In this document: one piece after another, positions 21,137 through 31,678 of the stretch
Layout of the letters: every line of letters begins with the position of its first letter
Position numbering within the stretch: position 1 is the first letter of the stretch
Source: Metridium senile
Lineage: Eukaryota > Cnidaria > Anthozoa > Actiniaria > Metridiidae
Direction: 5' to 3'
Length of the DNA stretch: 64,000 nucleotides
Assembly (NCBI GenBank): GCA_949775045.1
Contig: OX459107.1
Coordinates: 13,033,918-13,097,917 of the forward strand
Notes under the pieces: model-generated
Databases searched by the model: none
Seen by the model: the letters and a program-made list of their open reading frames with translations, nothing else
What the model was told of the DNA's origin: nothing
Position numbers and translations under genes: made by a program

Positions 21137-22939
21137 ATGGCGGACGACAAGAACAAAAGTTGTTGACATTGGTCTTGTGCCAGTAAATTATGTAGAAACA
21201 CTTGGAAAACGCCAGATGTTGAGTATTATACTTTAACTAAAGTGCCTTTGGCGAGCAAGAAGCTTCAAGATGCCTATTCAACTGTACTGGGAAGACGAAT
21301 GGACGAATTGAACTGCAAAAAACAAGTAATTTGCTCGAGGCATTGGCAAGACGGGAAAAGGCGAGATTTGGAGGACTTACCAACCATTAAATTCACAGAA
21401 AATGGAGACCAGCAACTTTCAAACCTGAAGAAAAAGCACTGGCATTGTGCTGCAGTACTTAGTACTAATTCCTGGCGAACAAAAGGCAAAAATTTGAAGT
21501 ATTACCGACTTAAAGATATTGCAAGCTGCCCCAAGAAACGACTTGAATATAGCAAAGTTTTGAAAAGCAAAGGAACTGATTTTAATCGTGATTTCATTTG
21601 CTCCGCTCACTGGAGCAAAGGAGAACGTGAGAGTGTAGATGATCTCCCGGATTTAGCCTGTTAACCGACATTTATCGACAAAAAAAGTGACGAAAAAAAC
21701 GACTCCAGTCAGGAAAATACAGTCTGCAAAGCGATCACTCACCGAGCAGCTGTCAGGAGGCATCAAAACGAAAAAAGGAGTGTTCTCTCTTATAACAGTA
21801 GCAATGAATCTTCTAATGTTGACCTTTTGAAAAAGGAAGTTGACGATCTTAAGGAAAAGCTGAGAGGGAAGACAAATGAGGTAAATCAATTATGTGATCT
21901 GGTCAAAACCTTGGAAGTACAAAACGAAACATATCAGTCTCAGGTGAAACAATTTGTTCATAAGACTGAAAAATCAACATTTTCCTATAAATGCTTGAAA
22001 AAGAATCTCAAGCAGTTTTTCTATATGACTGGTCTGTCTGTTGAGGATTTTGACTGTTTGTTTGCTTGTGTTGAGCCTTACATATCTGCTATGATATACC
22101 CAGATTGTAAAACCCATCAACAAAGGAAGTTAACAAAGAAAACCGAGTTGATGTGCTTTATGACAGTATGTAGACATACTTTGCACCTTGGTATTATGGG
22201 CTTCATGACAAACACGAGAGATTCAACTCAATCTAGAATCTTCACAGCATGGGCTGTTTTCCTATCAACTCTGTTTGACCAACTAGACCTGAGTCCCTGC
22301 CCTGGAGAGGTTCTTTCTCTCTTACCAATGGATTTCTATGCTTCAGGTTTCAAGGACACTGTGCTGTTAGGTGACTGCACAGAAAATTGGATTGCATCAC
22401 CAGAAAATTATGACATCAGCAGTACAACCTTCAGTTCATATAAAAATCATGATACTGGCAAAACAGGAATTTGGATTACACCTTACGGCAGTCTAGTAAT
22501 GTGCACTGATACATACCCAGGGGCAATTACAGATAATGACTTTAACTGCAGACTGTGGTGTACTTGTCTTTAATCAGTGATTAAAGACAAAGGGGCTACA
22601 GTACTGACAGATAGGGGGTTTGGAATCGAAGACCTGTGTCATGCTAAAGGTTTGTCCCACAATCGCCCTCCAATGAAGTTTTGTGTGCAGTATGAGGAAA
22701 GTGATATCTCAAAGAACTTTGATGTGGCCACCCTACGCATATACAATGAAAACTACATAGGGCGCATGCGAGACTGGTCCATCTTGAATGCTTGCTGGCC
22801 CAAGAACCAATGTGACATTAAGGTGTTGGCCAATATTGTAAATTTGTTATTTGATCCTATTTGTCCTAAGGAGGGAGCTAAATCAAAGTCTAATGATAAA
22901 ACAACAGATGCTACACAACCACTTACATTCTTTTTATAG
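21137..22939 (+). pseudogene. THAP-THAP-DDE transposase with three stop codons
   Basis: One frame runs for 601 codons from ATG 21137 to TAG 22937, interrupted by TGA 21164, TAA 21662 and TAA 22571 but with no frameshift. Residues about 10-85 form a THAP-like zinc finger (HWSCASKLC... ICSRHW), and residues about 98-175 a second one (HWHCAAVLS... FICSAHW), each with the CX2H pair. A coiled coil follows (KKEVDDLKEKLRGK). The DDE_4 core has LLGDCTENW (first Asp), TTFSSYKNHDT, TDRGF (second Asp) and YNENYIGRMRDW (Glu), all catalytic positions kept. THAP plus DDE_4 is typical of Harbinger-related ISL2EU-type elements. The nonsense codons make it inactive. Confidence 0.8.
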
Positions 22940-23055
22940 ATAGCTGATCAAGATATCCATCACAATGAATTTGATATAAATACTTTGTGCTAGCATGTAG
23001 GTATTCTGTCTGCGCACGCGCGCGAAAATCAGCTTGAATGGCATAAACCGCTGAG

Positions 23056-23921
23056 ATGAACCCGTCTTGCACGATCAAGATCAACAAATGGTTGTGTAGT
23101 TTGTGGAAAAAAGAGCCAGCCAAGTCCCTTTCAAAACGTAGATTCGTTTACAAATGATTTACGGAGTTGTTTCGGTATTGAAAGCGATAGATTGAAATCC
23201 TATACAAATGGTCGGCAAATTTGCGATTTGTGCAGAAGAGCTGTACATATTCACAGAAAAACTGGAAAGACCTTTATTCATGTTTTGAAAATAAGATAAG
23301 CTAATCTATTTTTTTCATTTTGCCTTGTGAAGTACGTAGACATGAACGTAAACAAAGGAGGACGGCCACTTAGAAAGAAAAGACCATTTCCAGCCGCAAA
23401 AAAAACTATAGACGTTGTAGTCGTAGGAAAAGAAGATAACGTTGAAATGAAAAAAACAATTGAATTACTTTCGAAGAGTAAGTTTTGTAGCGATCTTTTC
23501 CTACGTTTATTATTTCAAATTTATTATTTCAAAATATTATTATCTGCAACATAAAAAAGCAAAAAAATATACATTTATACATACATATAAGCAATATTAA
23601 AGAAGAAAAAATCAGTTCAGATTGTCTTGATTTGTAATTTTGCATTGTAATTTTCACCTACAGGATGCGACTTCAAAACAGAAATAGAACTAATAAAAAA
23701 AAATCTATCAGGACACTACACCGACTTATGACCCAGAATGTTTTCGAGAACTATGTGCTTCTGTGGGAGCCAGATCTATTTTGGATACTATTTTGGATAC
23801 CGTCACAGCCAAAAGACACTCTAAGGACAGAATTAAAAAAAAAAAAAAAAGGGTAGTAACAATTATATATAAACTATGCCATTGTCTAAGCCAAGCGTGC
23901 AAACATTTTGAAATTGATAAT
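23056..23921 (+). pseudogene. Family Y gene, 5' part (interrupted by transposon)
   Basis: The first block reads GCVVCGKKSQPS ... RQICDLCRRAVHIHRK, a CX2C...CX2C zinc-binding pattern. A second block (about 23339-23480) is basic (GGRPLRKKRPF) and may be a separate exon, with a gtaagt donor at 23479. A third block after an acaggatgc acceptor reads KTEIELIKKNLSG, then in the next frame PECFRELCASVGARSIL, ILDTVTAKRHSKDR and, past a poly-A run, VVTIIYKLCHCLSQACKHFEIDN. The frame stops matching exactly at the Harbinger terminus at 23922 and continues at 28207. From memory this is a common repetitive gene family of cnidarians; its biochemical role is unknown to me. A frameshift near 23860 (A-run) and another at about 23733 indicate decay. 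Confidence 0.6.
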
Positions 23922-23952
23922 AGGGTTTTTCTAACTCTTCTGTTTTTCACAG
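23922..23952 (+). repeat. Left terminal inverted repeat of the Harbinger element
   Basis: Starts AGGGTTTTTCTAACTCTTCT and pairs with 28176-28206, differing at the 14th base. It directly follows target copy AAT 23919-23921. Confidence 0.9.
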
Positions 23953-24125
23953 GCCTCTGTATTTCAGAGGTATTAACATAACAATACAATTACAGTAATT
24001 AACACATGAGGTGCATGCATGTGATAATGAAATTAATAAATGCTATTCGCGCATGCATGCACGTGCAAATTTCTCGACAATAAATGTGAATTCTTTCTGT
24101 GGTTGCCGTGTTTGTGTATTTATCG

Positions 24126-25280
24126 ATGATGCCGCTTCCACCAGTTCCTTCGTTTTTGTTTTGCATTGTTGCTTTTCTGCTTGAATATATCAGAGTTTTA
24201 CAAGGAAATATAGGTCCTCCACCTATTAATTTGAATGCAATCGTGCAATTTATATTAAATTTTAATGCAATTATACAAATCTTGGACTGTAGACCACACG
24301 TGCTAATTCGAAGATACTACCACTGGGTTGGCGCCCTGAATATTAACACGAGGGTATGGAACAATCTAGCCCAAACACCAGAAGATTTCTGGCTTCAAAC
24401 TGGAGAGACTCCACACAGTTTACTTCGTGTAGTGAACACAATTTACAACGATATCAACAGAAGACTTCGAAATCCGTGGAGAGTCAGGAACCGAATCAGA
24501 CAGACCCGGCCGAACATACTTTGTGTTCACGATAGGATATTGATGGTATTTATATGGCTAAGACAATATCCTACACTAGAAGTTCTTGCTGCACGTTTCG
24601 GTGTTTGGCCGTCGTGTGTTTCGGACAACATTTATCTCATCCTACCAATCCTACATGAGCATTATTTTGACCGCTACGTATCCTGGCCAAGTGAAAGGGA
24701 GTGGAATGCACACCGCAACAGGCATCAACAGTTCCCTAACGCTATTGGGGCCATAGATGCTTTTGCTGTACAAATAAGCAGACCACAAGGTCCACAGCAG
24801 CGACTTTATTACAGACGTGATCGTGGCTATCACTTCCTTAACAGTCATGTTATTGTGGACAACGATGGATACATTCGTTTTTGTCGCCATGGTTACTTGG
24901 GTCATTCAACGGATGCAGACACATATAGACGACTACCCCAAATTGGACACAATCTTCAACTCAACATTCCGCCAAATACTTTCCTTCTGGCTGACGGTGG
25001 CTACCCTTCAAGACATCCTCTCCTCACACCTTTCCGTAGGATAAGGGGACGCTACAACGCTTTGCAAGCACAAGCAAGCCGGGACCACAGACGTGTCAGA
25101 ATATACGTAGAACACCGCATTGGAGATGTCCGCATCTATCGATGTGTACCTGGACGTCACGGGCGATTTCGTCAGAGGAGATACCTCAGTCCTTTGGTAA
25201 CTGACGTTGTAGTCGCATTTACAAATAGAAGAAGGCACCTTATTGCACGTATGAGAGAAATGCTTATAGACTCCCTGTAA
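24126..25280 (+). CDS. HARBI1-type DDE transposase, intact
   Basis: An uninterrupted frame of 384 codons from ATG 24126; a second ATG follows at once, and an in-frame GTG at 24099 is not needed. It cuts and pastes the element through a DDE_4 (RNase H-like) core. The N-terminal half is hydrophobic then helical, with a helix-turn-helix-like part around WLRQYPTLEVLAARFGVWPS, normal for HARBI1. The catalytic triad is present: Asp211 in IGAIDAF, Asp290 in LLADGGYP and Glu329 in RIYVEHRIGD. The spacing and the length of about 350-400 residues fit the family. It lies 171 bp inside the left terminal repeat and is transcribed inward. Having no stop or frameshift among so many dead elements, it may be recent. 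Mobility cannot be judged from sequence. Confidence 0.9.
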   Translation: MMPLPPVPSFLFCIVAFLLEYIRVLQGNIGPPPINLNAIVQFILNFNAIIQILDCRPHVLIRRYYHWVGALNINTRVWNNLAQTPEDFWLQTGETPHSLLRVVNTIYNDINRRLRNPWRVRNRIRQTRPNILCVHDRILMVFIWLRQYPTLEVLAARFGVWPSCVSDNIYLILPILHEHYFDRYVSWPSEREWNAHRNRHQQFPNAIGAIDAFAVQISRPQGPQQRLYYRRDRGYHFLNSHVIVDNDGYIRFCRHGYLGHSTDADTYRRLPQIGHNLQLNIPPNTFLLADGGYPSRHPLLTPFRRIRGRYNALQAQASRDHRRVRIYVEHRIGDVRIYRCVPGRHGRFRQRRYLSPLVTDVVVAFTNRRRHLIARMREMLIDSL

Positions 25281-25286
25281 GGACAC

Positions 25287-25560
25287 GTCAGTTATACACC
25301 TATTTCAATTAACGTTGTCCATCTGGAATGGTTGATCGATATGAATTGTGGGAGCTCGTTAAACTGCAAATGCACTATTATAATCACGCTTGAATAGTAA
25401 TGTTTACTTCTAAAATACTGTTATCTGTAATTCAGCACCATTCAAGTGTGATTAAAACAATGTATTTGAAATTTAACGAACTCCCACAATTCCTATCGGT
25501 CTCAGATCAACCATTCCAGATGGACAACGTTAAATTGAAATAGGTGTATATGTATAACTG
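25287..25560. repeat. Foldback element nested in the Harbinger transposon
   Basis: The left arm cagttatacacctatttcaa at 25287 pairs with the right arm ending ggtgtatatgtataactg at 25559. Both contain cgttgtccatctggaatggt or its complement. The element is almost entirely palindromic, with arms of about 115 bp. It begins seven bases after the transposase stop codon. Confidence 0.8.
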
Positions 25561-25642
25561 GATTTCGGACTATGATTGAAGCCGTCCCGAGATACGAAAT
25601 GTACCAGTCTAGTTAAAGCGTAATAGATAATTATGAGAGAAT

Positions 25643-25940
25643 AGTGTGAACACGCTATACCCATGAAATCAGTAGCACTACCCTGGGGTACTCCCTATAA
25701 GGGACCATGTGGGATACTCCACCCGAAAGGGGTACCCCTTTCAGGCAACAGGTATAGAAAAGGGGTTCGAAGTTTGACATAGAGAATAGGCGGACTAAGC
25801 ATATTAAGCACAAAGATCAACAACTTCTGTTCTCTTTGTGCTTATGCTTTAAATTTTGTTGTCAAATTTCCTAGTGAGGACATGCTTTGACTTATGCTTG
25901 AATGTGCGCTAGTGCTGTTTCATGGGTATAGTGCGAGCAC
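25643..25940. repeat. TIR repeat with GGGGTACTCCCTATAA interior
   Basis: The ends gtgaacacgctatacccatg and catgggtatagtgcgagcac are imperfect inverted repeats. The interior words ggggtactccctataagg and cccgaaaggggtacccc are ones I recall from a repeat widespread in corals and anemones, which supports an anthozoan source. Confidence 0.6.
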
Positions 25941-26637
25941 TCTAGATATAGATTATATTATCTATAGAAGAATATAAATTGTTTATATTTTAAGGTAGTT
26001 CCGGACCCAGCCGTTGTACGTAATATTAACATAATCTCGTTTTTTGGCTTTTATTATTTTCCGATTTGGAGATCATGGAAACGTTATGCATTCACAAGAC
26101 AAGCACATCAACTCTGCAAAAATCTCCTGAATTTAGACCTGCGTTCACGAGAAATCAAGATATTTCGTTAGAGTGATGATTTTTTTCGCGTTCAAATTCG
26201 TGTCGTTTTAGTGTCATTTTTGGAATGTATAATGCTTAACATAAATAATTGTTTTCGTTGAGAATTGCAAATTAAACTGGTCATAATTAGCTTTAAATCG
26301 ATTATATAGATACCAGAGAACCAAAAAATGTTAAAGTTTGTTTTGATTAAGGGTTTTCGTGCTATAACTCGGAAAAGAGCGTGATTTCACCCCATTTTTA
26401 TCTTATATTTGGATTTCCCTTATCAGAACTCAGTTTTCGTTCCTTGAAATAAAAATAATATGGTTTTCGAGCGCAAAATGTAGTATTTTTCACATTTTTA
26501 GTTTAATTTTGTGAAAAGGATAGGAAGTTGGGCAAAAACAAAAACAAAAAATTCGAGCACAGCATTAAAGGAAAAAAATCGTGCACAACAACAGTGACAA
26601 AAATGTATTCGTGGTATTCGTGCAAGTTGAAAAAATT

Positions 26638-26664
26638 CCCCCCCCCCCCCCCCCCCCCCCCCCC
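26638..26664. repeat. 27-base C homopolymer
   Basis: Uninterrupted C run inside the Harbinger element, between its two genes. The predicted short ORFs across it are artefacts. Confidence 0.95.
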
Positions 26665-27127
26665 TCCTCTCAAAAATCTAATGGTCCGTCCGGTACACAA
26701 ATTATACTTATTAATTTCTAACTGCCTTATCAAAGCAAAAGAAAACAATTCAAAAAGTGTCTATTAATATGTATTAGACTGAAACTATTTTATGTGTACC
26801 TTTACTGCAGATTCCTTTTTATTTTAGTTGACATTTTAAAAATAAAGTCATAGAAAATATCCTGTATTACATGTAAGTAAATGGCGGTCGTGGGTAAGGT
26901 AAGCGAAAACAATTTCATATATCAATAGACGCAGCCCACCTCTATCCCTTAACACTTAAACTAACTAACATGATGATAACCATTGTTTATTAACAAAAAC
27001 TATTTTGAAGTGACAAAGTAAAATTGCTTTCGTGCTAGATTTTTGGATGACATTTTTCATATGTAAAATAAAGAACCAGAACATAATATAATTGACAATA
27101 ATGTTTCAGTTCAGTCATCAGTTGTTT

Positions 27128-27994
27128 TCATCTGAGGTGGAACTGATGTCCATCCCTTGCGACTGTGCGCTTTGTTTTAGATATTTCATATGGAGTTTTG
27201 CCGCCTTCAAACCAACGTACATAAGTTCTTCTGCTTTCTTGGTTAAGGTTTTGGCCTTTTTTCAATCTTTTAGCTGTTTTTTTGCCCTTCTTATTTGATT
27301 TGTTTTTCTTCATGGCTTGATCTGCTTTATTGGCTTTGTTAGCCGTCATCTCGGCATCATCTAGTGAGTCGGCACTTTCTAATTCATCTGCTGATTCTGA
27401 TGATTGACCAAATATTTCATCGTTGGACGAAAGAGTATTGTAACTTGTTCCTGGTCGGTCCAGCTGATCTACTTCGCTATCAGACCTCGGTGAGCTACAA
27501 AGAGGGTCGTCTTTCTCCAATGCTTGAACATTCTTCATTCTCACAATTATATTTTCGGCAGTCATGTTGTTCATGCTTTTGGCGTTTCGTTCCTCTCGTT
27601 CGCGTATTTCTGGCTCATTTCTTACTTTTCTGCAAATGTTTGACAGACGGTTTCTGATGGGCTTAACGGCATCTTTGTTGTCAATATTTTTAAATGCAGT
27701 TGCATACCTCTGTTTGACTTTTTCGGGTAGCAATTCCTGGTGCTTTACAAAGAAGCCTAAAATCTTTCTCCAATCATTACCAATTTTCGAAACAGCCTGC
27801 CGATACAATAATTTTTCACCATCTGATATGGCGTCTTTTCTAGCTGCACGTGCACTGCTCTCTACTCTTCGAGTTCTTGGTTCTATAATGGCAAAGAAAA
27901 AGGACATTCCTCGTTAATTATTGTACATTTTTTTTAACTAGAATAGTTATTCATAATTAACAATTTACTTACTTAATGAATTTTCCACATTCAT
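27128..27994 (-). CDS. Harbinger second protein (spliced, charged, probable DNA-binding partner)
   Basis: Two exons on the minus strand. Exon 1 is 27973-27994 (ATG at 27994-27992, 22 nt, donor gtaagt) and exon 2 is 27128-27882 after a ttatag acceptor. Joined, they give 258 residues in one frame ending TGA at 27130-27128. The N-terminal half is helical and basic (RRVESSARAARKD ... NDWRKILGFFV ... RQRYATAF-like helices), the middle acidic and Ser-rich, and the C-terminal part carries a strong basic run (KKNKSNKKGKKTAKRLKKG), a likely nuclear localisation signal. Harbinger elements usually encode a Myb/SANT-like partner that helps bring the transposase to the nucleus and the ends. Position and structure suggest that role, but no clear SANT triplet of tryptophans is visible, so this is inference. 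Confidence 0.7.
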
Positions 27995-28175
27995 TTGTAT
28001 TGTAGAGCAAACGACGGTTGTTGAGCTTCTACTGAATTCTCGTGTTTTGAACTTGGCGCGTGTCTGTACTGAACATGGTAAATACGCTCCGGCCCGCAGG
28101 TGGAAATGTACTCATAATTAGCGTAGCTATGGAAACATATCATTAGCATATAAAAAACAAACCCTGTGTTTTTAG

Positions 28176-28206
28176 CTGTGAAAAACAGAAGATTTAGAAA
28201 AACCCT
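28176..28206 (-). repeat. Right terminal inverted repeat of the Harbinger element
   Basis: Reads ctgtgaaaaacagaagattt... to ...aaaccct and is the inverse of 23922-23952. It is followed by target copy AAT 28207-28209. Confidence 0.9.
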
Positions 28207-29248
28207 AATGCATTATACCTTAAAACAAACCAAATAAATCAGGAGGGTTTTCAAACCCAGCACATACTGGGGAACACATGTTCGAGGAGAACAGTTAACA
28301 ATATGATGACATCCTTGGCAAATTGCAATGCAAATAATTTTGAGAAGTTCATATTGGAAGCAATAAAAGGGAAATGGTTGTTAGTTCTAATCATCGATGA
28401 TTACACATCAATACACTCAAAACAAAGACCACAAGACGAGCAACTGTCTCAGGCTAAAAGCATGTGTACCATAGTTGTAAAAGCTTTTAAAGGCATTCCA
28501 GCCATACCAATAAAGCAGGCTAATATAATGCATGACTCTAGTGGTATAAACATCGAAGAGTGTGTATAACCTCAGCCTCAAGTCTACATGACTTAAGTAG
28601 AAGCTATGCATCAGTGATGCCAGATTGGATTACACAGAGATTTTTTAGCCAGGAACATGCTCGCGAGAGAATAAACACGCACAGGTACTGTGATAATGAT
28701 AACATCAGAACTATGAGAAAAATGGAAAACCTTTATTTACTAGACTTCATTGAATTACAACTGAAATCAAAACTGCATTTGATGTTGTAATGGGAACAGG
28801 CTTGGCTGACTACATGAAGAAGTTTGTTGTATTACAACCAGGGGACTGGTCATGTCAATTCTACTGTAGGCAGAATGTATACAGCTGTCTAAAAAAGTTC
28901 AACACCTTCAACCCTGTTTATGCAAGTTCTTCTCAAAATTACAGTACTAATCAATTTTCACAAAATGACCGTTGGACATACTCTTATCCATCTTCTGTAG
29001 ACCCTAGTCTGGTTAATAGCAATATTTCATCTCAGCAGCCATCACTTCTGTCCATAATACCAACCATTGGTCCACTCCACATATCCTTAAACAGTAGAGA
29101 GCATATTGTTAAGACATTTCATCCCTTTTTTACTATACGATCACTCGAACGGATTTCAAGTAGTACTTCATGTCCACTCGCACAGCCATTACTGTACCCC
29201 ATGTTTGAACACATCAACTTAATCGCGTGCAGTTTATCAAAGAACTAA
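28207..29248 (+). pseudogene. Family Y gene, 3' part
   Basis: Coding continues from the 5' part in the same frame: NALYLKTNQINQEGFQTQHI, CSRRTVNNMMTSLA, then WLLVLIIDDYTSIHSKQRP and VVKAFKGIPAIPIKQ. A one-base shift at about 28560 leads to SASSLHDLSRSYASVMPDW, INTHRYCDND and NLYLLDFIELQLKSK. A second shift at about 28785 leads to MGTGLADYMKKFVVLQPGDW. The order of conserved blocks matches what I recall of this repeat-borne family. The paired Asp of IDDYTSIH is a possible metal-binding site, but no enzyme assignment is made. The C-terminal 100 codons are Ser/Asn-rich. Frame breaks show it was not functional for long. Confidence 0.65.
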
Positions 29249-29602
29249 ACTACACCCATCTGATTCTACGACTTCTAAGCTTTACCGTGGTAATAAAAAC
29301 AACAACGGGCGAAAGTAGAAATAAAAAGTTATTTTACTTTTTTGAAAGGGAATACAAAGCGAGTAGCAAAATTTGTCATTGAATTTATCGTTAAAATTGC
29401 AGTGATGTTTTAGTAGGAAAACATCACCCGATTCTGCTGAGACAAAACACACTTCAAAAACAACAATCAATTTACCTTTTTCAAAGTATCTCGACTTCTG
29501 ACAAGGTAAAGATACTTAAAACCATCAGATCGAAAATAACCAAAAACTTGAGAAGATGGTGGCCTTGGACGAAGGTGAAACTAAATTGCCCAACGTTGTA
29601 TG

Positions 29603-29739
29603 TGTCGTGACCCCAGTGCATCACGGTTATTTAGGGCCGCGAGGGTCACTCGGTGTCACAAGACTTAGACAGTAAACGACACTTGATGTGAACTAACTCA
29701 AATTGAACTATAAACTAAATAAAGACAAGAAACACCACA
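29603..29739 (+). repeat. 5' LTR of the gag-only element
   Basis: 137 bp, TG...CA ends; AATAAA-like aaataaag near its 3' end. Confidence 0.9.
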
Positions 29740-29778
29740 TGGTAGCAGAGCGAAAACTAATTGGAAACTAATTGTAAG

Positions 29779-30774
29779 ATGATTGGAGCACTAAGGCAGA
29801 GGTTTGGACCGACAAGAAGAAGAGTAAAAGATCAAATCGAGCAAGCCAACTCTCTAACTAGCAAAGCCACTCCACGAGAGTTGGAACAACTAACGAAAGA
29901 TGCACAGAAGCTCTTAGATAAACTAGAAGCCAACTTTAAAACTATCCAAGACTTGATGAACGAAATAACACTAACAGCTGCAGATAATGAAGTCGAAACA
30001 AATAGACTAGAAAGCGAAGCTGAAGATTACGTAACACTTACTTTACGAAGCCATTGCAGACTTACGAAATTATTGGACAGACAATAAAGAACAGATACAA
30101 AAGAATATAGAAAAGATCCAGCTTCAAGAATTACGAAGTGAAATCGATAAGATTAAAACTACTGCAGCGAACACTACTACTACTAAAGTAAACACGAGTG
30201 AGACAGCCGTCAAACTACCGAAGCTAAGCGTACCAAAATATGATGGAAATATACTAAAGTGGCAAGAATTCTGGGATTCTTTCAATTCGTTAATCCACGA
30301 GAACAAAACATTGAAACCAATTGATAATTTAACAACTTGAAAGCACAACTCGTCGGTGAAGCAAGCGCCGCATTGTCTGGATTGGAATTAACTAACGACA
30401 ACTACAAGATCGCCGTGGAACTACTAATGGAAAGCTTTGGACGTAAACAAACAGTAATAACAGCACATTATACAGCTCTTATGGATATAAAACCTGCCCT
30501 TGATAATGACACTCATTCATTGAGACAAACAGTTGATACAGTTGAAAAGCATTTGAGATCACTCGAAGCTCTCGGCGAAGATAGCGATCACCAACACTTC
30601 GTGTCACTAATTCTGTCAAAACTCCCCAACGACGTGCATATCAGACTAGAAGAACAGAACATGTGTAGAGAATGGTCAGTACGATCGCTTAGGGAACACT
30701 TACGAAATCATCTTACAGCTAGAGAAGCAGCCCAAAGGGCTAGAGAGAAAATGGACAAGTGGTTAAAAGACTAG
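29779..30774 (+). pseudogene. BEL/Pao-type gag, two frameshifts
   Basis: ATG 29779 opens MIGALRQRFGPTRRRVKDQI, a helical start. After a frameshift at about 30060 the frame reads VKLPKLSVPKYDGNILKWQE and FWDSFNSLIHENKTL, the signature of the DUF1759/gag region of BEL/Pao elements. A second shift at about 30337 leads to KAQLVGEASAALSGLELT, ETFG-like MESFGRKQTVI, LRSLEALGED and HFVSLILSKLP, and the frame ends KWLKD. Gag packages the element RNA. The protein stops where protease would normally begin, and a 3' UTR of about 65 bp leads to the 3' LTR. Two frameshifts imply it no longer makes gag. Confidence 0.8.
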
Positions 30775-30839
30775 CAATAGGACACATATAGAACACTAAT
30801 AATATTGTATATATAAGTTTTTTATTTTTGTTGGGGGAG

Positions 30840-30976
30840 TGTCGTGACCCCAGTGCATCACGGTTAGTTAGGGCCACGAGGGTCACCTGGAGTGACAAGA
30901 CTTAGACAGTAAACGACACTTGATGTGAACTAACTCAAATTGAACTATAAACTAAATAAAGACAAGAAACACCACA
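30840..30976 (+). repeat. 3' LTR of the gag-only element
   Basis: 137 bp, matches 29603-29739 except at about six positions clustered in the first 65 bp. Confidence 0.9.
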
Positions 30977-31678
30977 GTATGCCATGCAGTTTTTATTATA
31001 AAAAGGACTGCATACCTGCAAATATTATAAGTTAAATATTCATTCAGTACTGTTTTTATAAACGGGCGAAAGTAAAGTTTTTTGAGAAAATTGGCTTTTA
31101 AGCTGGCGAAAAAAACATTTCAATTTTCACATCAAAACAACCTTTTTCTTTTTGGTTATCAGCTACAAACAAAACCTGTATATTGACAACAGCGAAACTT
31201 CATGACATAAACACTTACCTCAAAGTCTTTTTAGGACAAAATGTCTATTTGATCGTCAACAAAATCCAAACAAAGACAGCCATGTTCAACGAGTTTTCTT
31301 CCCTTTGAGCACCTTTCAAGGAAGATCTCTTTTACAATAAAAGGCCTGGGGAAATATCAATAACCATAATTGCTAGTCCATCGTGTGTAGTTCTGATTCC
31401 ATTTTAACTCATTCCATTAAACATCTTGAATTATCAGATCAATGAGTGTAAAACCCACACAAACTCATGCAAAAAACAAAATGGCGCCCATTCTCGAATA
31501 TATTTTCCTGCATGCGTAGACAGAATGCCTACATGCTCTTTGTGCTACTTTATTGTACATAGCTTGCACCTTAATTCCAGTCTTAATTAAATGTGCAAAG
31601 AAATCACAAGTGTTAAATAAGAAATATGCCCATGTTAAACAGGTTCCCATTTAAATCTGTACTTTCCCATTTAAATCT

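Larger units (their letters stand above)
23922..28206. mobile_element. Complete Harbinger-type DNA transposon, 4,285 bp
   Basis: The ends are 31-bp terminal inverted repeats with one mismatch, starting AGGGTTTTTCTAA and ending CTTCTGTTTTTCACAG, at 23922-23952 and 28176-28206. A 3-bp duplication AAT flanks both sides (23919-23921 and 28207-28209), the size expected for PIF/Harbinger. Inside are an intact DDE transposase on + (24126-25280) and a two-exon gene on - (27128-27994), arranged tail to tail. Two foldback repeats and a 27-C run lie between them and are probably later nested insertions. The element splits the family Y gene, and removing it with one AAT restores that gene's frame at the junction. 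Confidence 0.9.
29598..30981 (+). mobile_element. Gag-only BEL/Pao-like LTR retroelement
   Basis: Two 137-bp LTRs (29603-29739 and 30840-30976) start TGTCGTGACCCC, end AACACCACA and differ at six positions by my reading. A 5-bp target duplication GTATG lies on both sides (29598-29602, 30977-30981). A primer-binding site (TGGTAGCAGAGCG, 29740-29752) follows the 5' LTR, and a polypurine tract (gggggag) sits directly before the 3' LTR. Only a gag-like gene lies between; protease, RT, RNase H and integrase are missing, so any movement would need enzymes from another copy. Confidence 0.9.

Noticed and set aside
26503..26767. ORFs spanning the poly-C run (Gly or Pro homopolymers)
   Set aside because: Homopolymer artefacts.
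27364..27917. Plus-strand ORFs opposite the Harbinger second gene
   Set aside because: The minus-strand frame is longer, spliced and rich in charged residues; the plus-strand frames are shadows.
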